Source of the DNA: Pseudovibrio sp. Alg231-02
GTDB taxonomy: Bacteria > Pseudomonadota > Alphaproteobacteria > Rhizobiales > Stappiaceae
Direction: 5' to 3'
Assembly (NCBI RefSeq): GCF_900143565.1
Contig: NZ_FREX01000013.1
Coordinates: 88,016 to 146,186, forward strand
DNA: 58,171 bases
The position numbers were made by a program, and so were the translations under genes. The notes beneath the pieces were generated by a model. It saw nothing but the letters and a program-made list of their open reading frames with translations, ran no database searches and was not told where the DNA came from. Positions 41,401 through 48,501 of the stretch are shown here, in pieces (positions within the stretch are counted from its first letter, which is position 1; the number at the start of each line of letters is the position of its first letter).

Positions 41401-41426
41401 TAGTTTTTGTTGTTTTGTAATGGCAT
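32484..41426 (-). CDS. Giant RTX calcium-binding protein (2980 residues), T1SS substrate
   Basis: No signal peptide. Layout by approximate residue: 1-330 unique N-terminal region; 340-450 EF-hand-like loops (DLDGDGVES, DINGDGQITDGRELFG, DDNGDGKLDASDP, NDENQDGIVQEGEL) as in FrpC-type RTX proteins; 450-1110 a long region of unknown fold; 1120-2400 many RTX nonapeptides (GGSGNDTL-like), interrupted by conserved spacers of about 80 residues that read VxFGEGxxPxEIxxS; 2465-2650 two cadherin/Ig-like repeats (PLALLANDRVPLNF, then FIGDFSFTYTVSNG); 2660-2900 a final RTX block; and a C-terminal tail that should hold the secretion signal. It is followed by its exporter genes. The layout fits a large surface adhesin or toxin; no catalytic motif is visible. 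Confidence 0.9.
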   Translation of the reverse strand: MPLQNNKNYEQWVSNYGSLVGASFIPSASTGFPTYAELADYFNIPSSLNEFSSEVKQALTHANLSPGSYVGEVALTAAGGRGNAVVSLLVDDTGKVGWAIEAKLSVGPGIKYGEMGNEFSVSIDAGASVGALRDLKAVPKAVLDLIPEGLGGRTKIEFTWTKDAEGNVRLKQISFGGSFDYVLGSVGGAFQIEFTEKGEARFYLASTEAAKGAQSAEFANALKTLKLSSGLSVKLESKNRVRLRGDEVLDVFSSILNSGVEIAAGAIYNYLETLHDLYQIATGNNAVRDALYEHAQFKTLLEAVPTGLEAFTGEVRRKQLLRFGIDMGLSTTFYAENHGRLTDPFVLDLDGDGVESVTAEDGVMFDLAGDGIKRGTGWVGADDGLLVRDINGDGQITDGRELFGDATVLSDGTTAEHAFVALQDLDDNGDGKLDASDPAWNELQVWNDENQDGIVQEGELKSLDELNIESIGVIGVEDGEQQNGNEIAYKGEVNYKDGTSSETAAYFFAQNTRTDYDLGEIPEEIQGLPFIDSEAGLFSTHEAAKVNPEFEAILRNFANSDSRQQQMSMMDALMEEWASTQSWHEYGRKSIVQGPVINPANIWNNFDHANEYMKQTELNIKATFEALSGIDLTNEEKASEALGASEGTATTLTARKRTRDRNGRYIDYDRADEDSTSTHAERQAARPDIYLPNLPEDLSNSEYIGPFQVVKVDGVYVPTGNIKLESSVDSPDGEASYHEELYGTDLGGARAVAAASDYLAGLRNAAAVYSMVLSNQAWQQAYTTTKLSAEAGHPKRVGGLGMAASYWNTLVRLVAKHGPYIDWGTFDPLWGTEFDDTEPLEPPFKLKDHPSDRASRDSTFVSPIFEGGPPKIPPIVDLNGNEINFPEPPGPSFWERFLDDHAATSFDLAVSDSGSDYDELSKKLDVLEKATDALLFGGNTAIDWGKEGDAHFFEEGGQAGWNGFTRADTILASFESLKAQKYIELALQTRLASLLQTITVEDAFLRDPATGELIYSEVEEGEEPTPILLGGKVNAEEFHALLDQNFAEDPIAAFQDLLEITSFMGPRFGELGINLLEILSNKLAALSTDEINELIELGVLDGESASDGYIRLENIVHLTRGTDGNDNITAPTIMGRGIQYRTLFGGGGNDILRAANDHMPTHLYGGTGTDTLYGSAGQELLSGGEGNDTITSNGGGDIILFRRGDGHDVIKGTSGAEIVVLEDIAINEVEFEMLHTDLLITIIDTGETVRIQQAFVPTRGISKVSFGKGGGYSIESIVNILTMSTAGDDDINGLTAFTNELFGGEGDDTISGGSKYDQIYGGTGNDLLKGRAGDDVLKGGDGNDTLDGGIGNDWLNGGKGDDILKGGSGDDLFFWERGSGNDEIHTQAGNDHLVLLGKSITLDAVKFSRTGYDLHVIIAGDDGGTLSVKRFFFNFENGDGAYAIKTILFKDQNFYLTAEQVAELTLLGTDENDALIGTIGSDEINGLAGNDVIDGDAGDDILRGGSGHDELSGHYNNDKLLGGSGDDLLKGGAGDDVLHGGSGSDTLLGGSGNDIYQVKLGDGETWIDNGSDVSGRAAASDVDVIEFGPGITRDMITFSSKNFDLNPGKIESDSLIISIEGGERVVILEYFKNIYGTEIPHYKIDEIHFANGDILTSEEIEGILTQDGPQVSNIVGTDDNDLLLGTSGVDRIEGEAGNDTLNGGDGADRLMGGEGEDRLDGGAGIDVLEGGSGNDTYVVSANLGTDIIREDVSGTEQDQDTIEVSEEVAPSALRLSRKADGSLSLVVGDTTLASIEGFFDEFGQATGAIDQITFANSSEGWDLNEIVSRAADGSDLNDYLPSSGSDGVLSGGVGDDTILLEDGVDIIRFGLGDGQDTILSTASASDDMVEFGEGVAPDEITASIQEDGSLILTLIDGSSMLLVGNVFSETGTELPVSQFRFENGLEWGLDELLKRALEGTSGNDMITGLNNHNAYLSGGSGNDTLVGGDLNDTLDGGAGDDTLSGGKGDDTYLFRIGGGHDTITSDVAGFDELVFDTDIDIADVTFSVLRPEDTDLKINYTDGTSILIENFFASAEEGSGGIEAFRFADGVVFNRDEIFEFLFNSTDGVDQLVGSSINDRIFGAGGNDRLSGGAGDDLLSGDGGDDTVEGGAGNDVLIGGTGADTLLGQKGNDTYHYNLGDGNDIISDYSSGNATSDFDVLVFGEGINPSEVSISFGVSGNRDLVLAFSSTSSVTIEGYFNAFHTGTASKYSIEEIRFADGTVWAPEDVYQMLGTDGDDLLYLFNNHDDVVAVGNGNDRVHGGDGDDILNGGDGQDTLYGEAGDDTLSAEGSDNEIFGGIGRDTLTGHGVLDGGAGNDIINSYGGTVYGGSGDDIIINHSDSAASFHGGAGDDEFIGGSGQETVHYDGDRERFIVTASKIDGEIVYRVFDKEGAEGYDTLKNIDRISFDGPNTATFDDIVPDYTEFPIEDNLLSVSAGKSLLIDPLALLANDRVPLNFLWGEKAKNGRIVQREDGLLEFFPEDGFTGIAEFYYEVVSPTDPNFRYESKVEVEIKSATEEDSVDHNFVMSERSAMVVSVNALTKHLQLDDASELTIGEISSEIGTVEVAEDGNYIIRPVATFIGDFSFTYTVSNGSELIEANASIEVLPLHADRRLDYNGSVYADEYTGTSDEDTIFGYAGDDELSGGGGDDIINGGSGDDLIYGGDGNDRLVSGDGQDTIFGEGGDDIISGTGELYGDAGNDDIRGEGILFGGSGHDYISATGTAFGGDGNDSVYGVGELNGDGGDDRVSGQGHLNGGAGDDLIIGSYAAAGGSDDILSGGIGSDRLDGGLGSDTYLFRRGDGQDFVDETMFWDEQFEGPNPGLVSGNVNSTDTLSFVGDIDQYDLWFTQDGEDLVINVLNSTDSVTVTGWYSDGRDSTNRLDQIGVEGSLLSNTDVQQLVDAMAAWNAENVTDGVIPTSLPDTNSPLSTALATAWAPSS

Positions 41427-41831
41427 AAGAGTTACCGGTAGAGTTTGCAGGTTGCTAGATAAACTTGGAGATGCAGGCGCTAAAAAGCACTGCTCAGCTC
41501 TCTCTCGTGATATCGATACAATTGAAAGTATCTAATGAGGGGATACTGAACTGAAAAAGGTCCGCGGCAAGCGAAAACGTCATCAAAAATGTCGCGCAAG
41601 CAAGATTTTTGCTTGAAAACGAGTTCATTTACAGGCTTCCATGTCTACATATTAGAATAGCTTTGAGTGGGCCCTTATATTTAGCTATAAGAAGACTTCT
41701 AGAGTGAACTACGCCACAAACGCGTAGATTCCGCCAATGCTCTTACTTAGTCCAAATCAACGTTTTTGTTTGTGTCTATGCAGAGGGCAAATATGTTCGG
41801 TAAAGATGATTTTCTAAAAATCTAATGGTAG

Positions 41832-41857
41832 ATGAAGCTCACATGCGGGAGCTTCAT
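41832..41857. repeat. Inverted repeat / hairpin
   Basis: A 9-bp perfect stem (ATGAAGCTC / GAGCTTCAT) with an 8-nt loop, about 400 bp upstream of the giant RTX start. There is no T-run, and its role is unknown. Confidence 0.4.
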
Positions 41858-42050
41858 ATGAAGTGTCAAGCGATTGTTAATGCTGTGTTCCACGAGCGAC
41901 GGAGGGAGATCGTGAGACCCGGACAAGGAACATAAGCGAAAAACCACCGCGAACACTTCTTCTATCGGTTCTCACACCCAATGCATTCAAGAATGCTGCC
42001 GGACATGGAGCTGACCAGATCATCGGACAACTAACTGCTTTGAAAGCAAC

Positions 42051-42090
42051 TGACGCCCCTCCCCCCAACAACTACACAAGAGGGGCGTCA
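42051..42090. repeat. Inverted repeat / hairpin
   Basis: A perfect 11-bp stem (TGACGCCCCTC / GAGGGGCGTCA) with an 18-nt loop. It is stable and GC-rich but has no T-run on either side; it may be a terminator of a lost gene or a protein-binding site. Confidence 0.4.
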
Positions 42091-42653
42091 GCAAGCTGCT
42101 GAAGAGCGCTCATTTGAGCCCGCAGTCCTTCTCCAGTCAGGCCTTATCCATCATTGTCCGCATCGTTGTAAATCTGGGCATTTAAATGAAAACCGTGCAG
42201 CAGCGGCAAAGTATTTGTGCTTGACAGAGCCATTATAAGATTAGATGCGGTAGTGACCGCTTTGCTTGGCTCTCTCATTCTTTTGTCTTTTTATGGATAA
42301 AGACGTCAACAGGTTACAAGCGTTCAAGTGAACTATCTAGAGTAGGCTGCGTCGCGAACAGGTGGCTCACGACAAACTAACAGTGCAGGCAATCAGGCTG
42401 CGAGTTTGTCGAATGCCTGACTTTGTATTTCAGATTTTGTGTTGAGATACTACTGCTCGAATACTTGCCTGAGTGTCCAGTGCACGTGTGCGGGTTTGGA
42501 GCACAAGGTGAGCTGTGACTTCGACTGTTTGTGTTGCGAATTTTCTGTTTGGGCGCAAAACACCTATTAGGAGAGCACCCAAAAGTGTGGGGCAGTTGCG
42601 ATAACGCAGTCTGATCTGGTTGCCGGAGTGTGAAGTGTCTGCCACATTTGCGC

Positions 42654-43403
42654 ATGCTCGAACTTTCGCCGTCCTGTTCAGCCATCCAGCTTAAGGTGCG
42701 TCTGCTTGGTATCAGTCCAATGATTTGGCGGCGTTTACTGGTGCGGAGCGACATCAGCGAGCGCAAACTGCACGGCGTGTTGCAGGTGGCCATGGGGTGA
42801 GAGGGAATCCACCTGTTCATGTTTGACAAGTTCGCGGTTCATTATGGCTCCCTGGAACTTGGCGAACTGCCCGCCAAGGTCAGCCTGCAATCACTTGGTC
42901 TTCGGAAAAACGAAAAGTTCCATTATTTCTATGATTTGAATGTGAACTGGCGACATGAACTCCGGATTGAGTGCATTGATGTGGCCGGTGATGGCAAGTC
43001 TCTACCATCCTGCATTGGCGGTGCAAATAATTGTCCTCCGGAAGATTGTGGAGGAGTAGAAGGCTATCTAATTCGGCGCGATGAGGCACAAGGTTACGAC
43101 GCCTTTTGGGATATGGGAACGATTACCGATTTCCTCCAGGGCATTCTTGACTATTGCGACAAGTTGAAGCTTCCAGATGAAAATCGACTAGAAGAATTGG
43201 AACTGGTTATGGACCGCATGAACGCTCGTGAACCTTATCTGTCAGGCAAATTCTCGCGCCGGTCAATCAATCAGGCGTTTCGCGATGATAACCATAAGCG
43301 ATTGATACACCGCCAAATTATGTGGGATTGCGCAGGCCCCCGGACAGGAGGTCAGCAGCAAAAGCGCCAACGACTTTGCCATGGGTCACGACTATTGAGC
43401 TAA
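42654..43403 (+). pseudogene. Plasmid pRiA4b ORF-3-like protein, interrupted by a stop codon
   Basis: The frame from ATG 42654 reads AIQLKVRLLGISPMIWRRLL, then SDISERKLHGVLQVAMG, then a TGA at 42798-42800 where the family has Trp, then EGIHLFMFDKFAVHYGS and onward (RKNEKFHYFYDLNVNWRHEL, and the acidic GGANNCPPEDCGGVEGY block). These are the conserved parts of pRiA4b ORF-3-like proteins, often carried as passengers in mobile elements. The final part after FSRR is out of register with the family, probably after a frameshift. Protein made from the downstream ATG (42819) would lack the N-terminal strand. Confidence 0.75.
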
Positions 43404-43410
43404 TCAGTGC

Positions 43411-43802
43411 CTTCCCCTGTGGCTGTGTGACCTGGTCAAATTTTCGCTTCAGCATGGCCAGACTGGTTTCAGCATAAATCCGGGTAGACGACAAGTCCTC
43501 ACGACCTAAGAATTTTTACACGTCGGTTATTTCCATCCTAAGTGCGAGCAGCCGGGTAGCCATAGCATGACTCAGAAGATGCGGGTAAAGACGCTTGGTG
43601 ATGTCAGTGTTTTCGCTATCTCCTGAACGATCTGGCCAATGCGCTGACGGGTGTAAACAGGTGCACTGCCATCCTGCCGGCTCTGACGGCTGAGAAACAA
43701 CGGGCCAGCCCTTAGTTTTCCAATATGAAGCGCCAAAAACTGGGCCAGTTCCGAACGGATGGTGCCTTCGCGACGTTTTCCGCCTTTGCCATGGGTAACG
43801 GT
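43411..43802 (-). pseudogene. Tyrosine recombinase / phage-type integrase remnant
   Basis: Minus-strand translation gives, in order, VTHGKGGKRREGTIRSELAQ, GPLFLSRQ, VYTRQRIGQIVQEIAKTL, then after a frame change LYPHLLSHAMATRLLALRME, ITDV, stop, KFLGREDLSSTRIYAETS and MLKRKFDQVT. This is the C-terminal catalytic domain of a tyrosine recombinase with the catalytic tyrosine in RIYAETS. At least one frameshift and one nonsense codon make it inactive. Confidence 0.75.
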
Positions 43803-43804
43803 AA

Positions 43805-44105
43805 CAAGGCTTTAAGAAAGGCAACAGCAGAATTCCAGACTTACATTGAGAATAATGCCGAGATGATCCCGATCTGCGCAGAGCGCAGGCGTTACGGGGA
43901 GCGGGTATCAACCGGATTTGTTGAAAGCACAGTTAGTGCGGTTGTCGGGAAGCGCTTTGGCAAAAAACAGCAGATGTGTTGGTCAAAGTCAGGTTCTCAT
44001 CTCTAGCTCCAAACTCGCACACGGGCACTGGACGGAACACTCAGGCAGAAGTTCGAGCAATGGTATCCCGGTATAAAATGTGAAGCGAAGGATCCGGCAT
44101 TCGAC
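43805..44105 (+). pseudogene. ISKra4-like transposase C-terminal remnant
   Basis: The frame reads ALRKATAEFQTYIENNAEM, RRRYGERVSTGFVESTVSAV and VGKRFGKKQQM, then after a frame change WSKSGSHL, LLQTRTRALDGTLRQKFEQ and WYPGIK. It is the best preserved of three related pieces in the window (others at 14.9 and 15.7 kb). The N-terminal half is absent, replaced by recombinase sequence. Confidence 0.6.
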
Positions 44106-44136
44106 AAACTCGTGGCATAACTACCCCACACTTATG

Positions 44137-44522
44137 CAGACTCTCTTGTCAGTCCTACTATAAGTGCTTCTGGTAATGATAACATTTGTGTCCTTGGCAA
44201 ACCGCGTAGATAGAATCTATCGAGAAGGTGTGAAGCGAATCTGACCTGGGAGTTGGTTTAATGCCCAAATTTTACGACGAAAGAAATGTTATCATCGTTT
44301 ATTTATGGAATGTTCTATATTGTCTTGTTAAAGGACGATAGATTAAAATATAATGTTAAAACAACACGATAGGTAGTTTGTCTGGTGTTTGAGATCAGTG
44401 TTTTCAGCCAGTTGGGCTCGCCTTTAAGGATTCATTAACTAAGTCCTCGTTGACTTTAAAACCGGATGTGCCAATTATTTCCTTAATTCCTGTTTAATCA
44501 ATAATTTCGGGTGATTTCGGAA
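44137..44522. promoter_or_regulatory. AT-rich upstream region of repABC
   Basis: No gene. The stretch 44270-44480 is strongly AT-rich (for example TTTATTTATGGAATGTTCTA) and should contain the autoregulated repABC promoter that RepA, helped by RepB, represses in this plasmid family. No exact operator could be fixed by eye. Confidence 0.45.
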
Positions 44523-45875
44523 ATGGGCACTGAGGTACTAGAGCGCGGTATTATGCTTTCTCAAATGAAGGCTGACCATAAGGCTTTATCTAGCACGCTT
44601 GCGGCGCTGGCGCAGTCTCAGTTTCCTCCAAAAGCGGAAAAGAACCTGCGCAAATTTGCGGCGTCAGAAGCGGCAGCCTATCTGGGTATCACTCCGCGCT
44701 ATCTGGCTCTGTCTGCTGATGAAATGGGGCTTGAGATTGAGAAGGTTGGTCGCGGTGAGCGCCGCTATTACTCTCTTGAGCAAATGAACCAGATTCGGAT
44801 CTACCTTGCGGAAAAAGCTGGCGATGATACCGCCAAAGCGTTGAACTATGATCCGCGCCGCAAGGAAGATGAAGACATTCAGATCATTGCCTGTTCCAAC
44901 TTTAAGGGCGGATCTGCCAAAACTTGTACTTCGGTGCATCTGGCGCAGCATCTGGCCTTGCAAGGCTATCGTGTTCTGCTGGTGGATCTGGACCCGCAAG
45001 GGTCTGCATCCAGTATGCTCGGCTTTGTCCCTGAGATGGTGCCGGAAGAGGAATCTCTTTTTGCATCAATACGTTACAGTGACCCGAAGCCTATGAGCGA
45101 GGTGGTTCAGAAAACGTATTTTGATAACCTTGATCTGGCCATTGGCAGCCCTTTCCTCACCGAATGGGAATTTTTTGCGCCGCATTACGCTACTTTGGCT
45201 GGACAAGAAGAGCCTGTATTACGTAACCGTATTGCAGACATTGAGGATGAGAAGAAGCAAAAAGGTATCACCAATACACGGCTTCGTGAGTTGGAAGATG
45301 AGCTGGCAAGCAACCATGCCAAGCTTTCCGACTGCCTTCAGCGCAAGCTTTACTTCACTCGCCTGCAACTGGCGTTTGAAAATGTTGAAGACGCGTATGA
45401 TGTGATCATCTGCGATACGCCGCCAAGTCTGGGCTACCTGTCCAACGCAGCATCCTTTGCAGCGGACCATTTGTTGGTGACCATTCACCCGCAGTGGATT
45501 GATTGTGAATCTATGGCGCAGTATCTGGCAACGTCCATCGCGCATAACGAGTTTTTTGAGAGCACCGTGGCAAAGCAGCTTGGGCTGGAATATCTGGTGC
45601 CTAAAACGCTGCAATATCTGATTACGCGCCATGATAATACCAGCCGTCCGGAAACAGATGTGGTGACCATGCTGCGTTCTCAGCTGCAAAACGTTCTCAC
45701 CAACACAATGTTGCGAAGCTCCGCGATTGCCGAAGCGGGGAACGTTCAGCAAACACTTTATGAGGCGGAACGCTCCAACTTCAATGGCAAAACATATGAT
45801 CGTGCGCTGGATTCCGTTAATCGAGTTAACAGCGAGATTGAGGAGCTTCTGAAGTCTTATTGGGGTCGCTCATGA
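44523..45875 (+). CDS. repA: Plasmid partitioning protein RepA (ParA-type ATPase)
   Basis: A 450-residue protein of the RepABC type. An N-terminal winged-helix region (RKFAASEAAAYLGITPRYLA) binds the operator; the ParA fold follows with deviant Walker A FKGGSAKTCTS, VLLVDLDPQGSASSMLG and Walker B-like VIICDTPPSLGYLSNAA. RepA moves plasmid copies apart with RepB and represses the operon. ATG at 44523 is chosen; GTG four codons upstream is an equal alternative, as neither has a strong SD. The stop overlaps repB by four bases (ATGA). GTTAATCGAGTTAAC, an inverted repeat, lies near the end of the gene (45816-45830). Confidence 0.93.
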   Translation: MGTEVLERGIMLSQMKADHKALSSTLAALAQSQFPPKAEKNLRKFAASEAAAYLGITPRYLALSADEMGLEIEKVGRGERRYYSLEQMNQIRIYLAEKAGDDTAKALNYDPRRKEDEDIQIIACSNFKGGSAKTCTSVHLAQHLALQGYRVLLVDLDPQGSASSMLGFVPEMVPEEESLFASIRYSDPKPMSEVVQKTYFDNLDLAIGSPFLTEWEFFAPHYATLAGQEEPVLRNRIADIEDEKKQKGITNTRLRELEDELASNHAKLSDCLQRKLYFTRLQLAFENVEDAYDVIICDTPPSLGYLSNAASFAADHLLVTIHPQWIDCESMAQYLATSIAHNEFFESTVAKQLGLEYLVPKTLQYLITRHDNTSRPETDVVTMLRSQLQNVLTNTMLRSSAIAEAGNVQQTLYEAERSNFNGKTYDRALDSVNRVNSEIEELLKSYWGRS

Positions 45876-46966
45876 ACGATAAACGTAAGAGAAATAAGAG
45901 TAAACTCAGTGCGATCATGACCGGCAACAATGTAGGTCTTGAGCGTGCGTCCAGTACGCCGGTTGCAGAAGAGGTACCAAAGCCACGGGAGAAGAGCGCT
46001 GTTGGACGTCTTGGTGCGGCCCTGCATTCCTTAACCGAACAGCGCAATGAAGCCGTTGATCCAAGCCAGATCATCAAAAACCTCGATGCCAAGTTGCTGC
46101 TGCCATCATTAGCGCTGGACCGTGCGTTTGAAGGTGATGATGAAGAGCTGGACAGCCTGGTCGAGAGTATTTCCAAGAATGGTCAGCAAGTGCCTGTTCT
46201 TGTGCGCCCTCACCCGGACCGGACAAACCATTATCAGATCGCCTATGGGCACCGCCGGGTTAAGGCCTGCTTAAAGCTAGATATTGCGGTTCGCGCGGTT
46301 GTTGAAAATTTGAGCGATGAAGAACTTGTTATCGCTCAGGGTAAGGAAAATGAAGAACGTAAGAACCTTACCTATATTCAGCAATGCTTCTTTGCAGCCG
46401 AGCTGAGCAAAACGTTTACCCGTGAGGTTGTCGCCGCTGCTGTTGGTGCTGGCGACAAGACCCGCGTATCTAAACTGACCTCAATTATTCGCCGTGTACC
46501 GGAAGATCTTATTGAAAACATTGGGTCCGCCCGTGGTATTGGCCGTGTGAAGTGGGAGACGGTGGCAAAGGCTTGTGAGAACGAGGGTACTGTTGCCCGG
46601 CTGCGCAAGAGCATTGCCAACCTGAAGACTTCAGGCAAATGGGATGCTCTTTCCAGTCCGGATCGTTTTGCCTGGGTTCACGATCTGGCTGTCTCTACTG
46701 AAGTGGTGGATGGAAACTTATCCCCCTCCACTGTGGAGGGGGTCGAGTCCCGCAAAGCCGCTGTGCAGCGCAAACTGCTCATCAAGGGCAGAGACGGCAA
46801 ACCGGCTGTTGAGGCACGCGGATCACGGAATATCAAGATTGTAATGGCAGATGAAGTGCGGGCTGCAGCCTTCTCTGAATATCTGACCAGTAAAATAGAT
46901 CAGTTGCTTAAGGATTTTGAGCAGCAAGAGCAAAAGGTCGTGGAGCCAATGGGAGCAAGCGAATGA
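45872..46966 (+). CDS. repB: Plasmid partitioning protein RepB (ParB-type)
   Basis: A 364-residue ParB-family protein. The basic N terminus (MNDKRKRNKSKLSAIM) contacts RepA; the ParB/Srx domain shows LVESISKNGQQVPVLVRP and the nucleotide-binding box YGHRRVKACLKL, then ENEERKNLTYIQQCFFA; the HTH follows around VVAAAVGAGDKTRVSKL. RepB binds parS palindromes and loads RepA onto the plasmid. The frame stays open four codons upstream, but ATG at 45872 overlaps the repA stop (ATGA), the usual coupling in repABC operons. Confidence 0.93.
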   Translation: MNDKRKRNKSKLSAIMTGNNVGLERASSTPVAEEVPKPREKSAVGRLGAALHSLTEQRNEAVDPSQIIKNLDAKLLLPSLALDRAFEGDDEELDSLVESISKNGQQVPVLVRPHPDRTNHYQIAYGHRRVKACLKLDIAVRAVVENLSDEELVIAQGKENEERKNLTYIQQCFFAAELSKTFTREVVAAAVGAGDKTRVSKLTSIIRRVPEDLIENIGSARGIGRVKWETVAKACENEGTVARLRKSIANLKTSGKWDALSSPDRFAWVHDLAVSTEVVDGNLSPSTVEGVESRKAAVQRKLLIKGRDGKPAVEARGSRNIKIVMADEVRAAAFSEYLTSKIDQLLKDFEQQEQKVVEPMGASE

Positions 46967-46973
46967 CCTAACC

Positions 46974-47150
46974 GCGAAAGAAAACGGCCCCGCAGACGGC
47001 AATCTGCAGGACCGGAATTCATCTGGCAATCCAGAGCAGAACTCTAGAAGTACCGTATCAGCAAATTCACCGTACTTCGTGCTGCTGTTAAAATCAATCG
47101 CCTTCCTAAGGGGCGGTGCGATTTTTTGCGTTCTGCACCCTGATTTGCCT
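46974..47150 (-). ncRNA. Predicted counter-transcribed RNA (incompatibility RNA) between repB and repC
   Basis: RepABC plasmids encode a small antisense RNA in the repB-repC gap that blocks RepC production. Here the minus strand ends in a hairpin (CGGTCCTGCAG / CTGCGGGGCCG, about 46986-47014) directly followed by TTTTCTTT, a Rho-independent terminator at the expected place near repB. On the plus strand, AATCGC...GCGATTTTTT near 47094-47126 forms a terminator-like attenuator. The 5' end of the RNA is not defined by eye. Confidence 0.6.
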
Positions 47151-47162
47151 CTCATTGATGAA

Positions 47163-47216
47163 ACACGTTGCATAACGTGTGTTTTAAACGCTCTTCGGGT
47201 ACGTAGAGCGAGAGGG
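47163..47216 (+). promoter_or_regulatory. repC leader hairpins that can mask its ribosome site
   Basis: Two stems precede repC: ACACGTT / AACGTGT (47163-47180) and CGCTCT / AGAGCG (47189-47210). The second ends immediately before the SD AGAGGG (47211-47216), 7 bp from the ATG at 47224. This fits the translational and transcriptional control of repC by the antisense RNA known in the family. Confidence 0.5.
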
Positions 47217-47223
47217 TTTTGCT

Positions 47224-48501
47224 ATGCAAAATTCAGGCTCAGTAGCCTCGTTTAGAAAACTCACACCAGAGATGATGGTCAGTCAACGTCTGGCTATGGC
47301 AAATGATATTGTTGAAACGACAAAGTCAGAAGTGGCAATGGCGCTCAAAAAGGCAGCACCTGCCCTTGGCATTGATGGGACTTGCTATCATATTCTGGAT
47401 ATCCTGATCGGCCTTACTGCTGCGGATGACTGGCAACCCAACCACCGCCCTCTTGTTGCAATCTCCAATGAAAAACTGGCTGAATACGTGTGCCGCTCAA
47501 AGCGCACCGTCATTCGCTGCCTGAAACGGCTGGTAGAAGCGGGTATCATTGCTTACCGGGACAGTCCAACCGGACGGCGCTATATTCATCGTGGTGAGTT
47601 CAGGCAAGGGAAACTGGGTGAGATTGAGCGCGGGTACGGCTTTGATTTCTCCCCTGCTCGCCAACGCGTTCGTGAGCTGAAGCAACTGGGTGTTCAGTTT
47701 GCTCAACGTCTCAAGGCACAGAAAGACGCCCGCCGGACAGTAAACCGCTTGCTCCGTGCGATTGAAGACATGGCGCTTCTTGCCGCTAAAGAAGGTCTAG
47801 AGTTTTGCGATGTACAGGACGCGGTAGAGACACTCAGCGCCAAGCCGATGGATGTTGTTACTCGCGCAGAAGTGCTTCAGAGTATTTATGAAATGGCGGT
47901 CGCAGCCTTTACTCCTGCTGAAGAAGAAACGCAGGAAACTGATAGTTTATTATCTGATGAGATGACATGCGCGGGTGACATTAACGACACCCCATATAAT
48001 AATACAAACCCTCAAGCTCTTAAGCTAGGTATAAGACAACGGAGATCAGCTCACGCTGATCACTCGATTAAGCAAAACCTCAAACAAGTTGAGGTTAAAG
48101 CGGCTCTTGAGAAGGAACCAAGGAGCAATTTTGAGGCCAAAGTTAAGCCTGCTGAGCAAGAGGATCCGCTAGAGAGCATTTCCATAGGCTTGCTCAAATC
48201 AGCCTTATCAAACCTTCAAAATAGTCTTGGGTTTGAGTTTAACAACTGGAGTGAATTGCTGAAGGCCAGCGGTGATATTGCATTGCTGATTGGTTTGTCT
48301 CAATCGGGAATGCAACAGGCTCAGGCAAAAGTTGGACGATATGCGGCGGCGGCTGTGCTGGCAACCACAGCGGAGAAAGCCCTGCGAGATCCCTTGCTGA
48401 TTTCCAGTCCGGGCGGCTATTTCAGAGCTTGCATTGATCGGGCTGTCGATGGCGAGTTGGCGCTACACAAGTCGTTATTCGGCCTGGCACAATCTGGTTG
48501 A
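47224..48501 (+). CDS. repC: Replication initiator RepC
   Basis: A 425-residue RepC protein. The N-terminal DNA-binding half contains the winged-helix block ISNEKLAEYVCRSKRTVIRCL followed by GIIAYRDSPTGRRYIHRG; the C-terminal half ends near YFRACIDRAVDGELALHKSL. RepC starts replication at an origin inside its own gene. The AT-rich stretch at about 47940-48040, which encodes a low-complexity linker (NDTPYNNTNPQ), is where the origin usually lies. SD AGAGGG is 7 bp from the ATG and partly hidden by a hairpin. The gene converges on topB, with palindromes in the 80-bp gap. Confidence 0.93.
   Translation: MQNSGSVASFRKLTPEMMVSQRLAMANDIVETTKSEVAMALKKAAPALGIDGTCYHILDILIGLTAADDWQPNHRPLVAISNEKLAEYVCRSKRTVIRCLKRLVEAGIIAYRDSPTGRRYIHRGEFRQGKLGEIERGYGFDFSPARQRVRELKQLGVQFAQRLKAQKDARRTVNRLLRAIEDMALLAAKEGLEFCDVQDAVETLSAKPMDVVTRAEVLQSIYEMAVAAFTPAEEETQETDSLLSDEMTCAGDINDTPYNNTNPQALKLGIRQRRSAHADHSIKQNLKQVEVKAALEKEPRSNFEAKVKPAEQEDPLESISIGLLKSALSNLQNSLGFEFNNWSELLKASGDIALLIGLSQSGMQQAQAKVGRYAAAAVLATTAEKALRDPLLISSPGGYFRACIDRAVDGELALHKSLFGLAQSG
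47940..48040. other. Probable replication origin (oriV) inside repC
   Basis: This is a locally AT-rich segment in the middle of an otherwise GC-balanced gene, including CATATAATAATACAAA. In RepABC plasmids the origin maps to such a region within repC (family knowledge); the exact site here is inferred only. Confidence 0.4.

Larger units (their letters stand above)
41427..42580. other. Upstream region of the RTX operon, gene-free
   Basis: About 1.15 kb with no recognisable coding frame. The proximal part should carry the promoter of the RTX/T1SS operon. It contains two clear hairpins (41832-41857 and 42051-42090), annotated separately. Confidence 0.4.
42585..44136. mobile_element. Decayed mosaic insertion element with inverted ends
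   Basis: The left end AAAAGTGTGGGGCAGTTGCG and the right end (TAACTACCCCACACTT, inverted) form imperfect terminal repeats about 1.55 kb apart. Inside, in order: a pRiA4b ORF-3-like pseudogene (plus), a tyrosine-recombinase pseudogene (minus) and the C-terminal part of an ISKra4-like transposase (plus). The family name rests on remembered similarity. The element lies next to the plasmid replication cassette. Relatives of its ends occur at 4425 and 15620. Confidence 0.6.
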
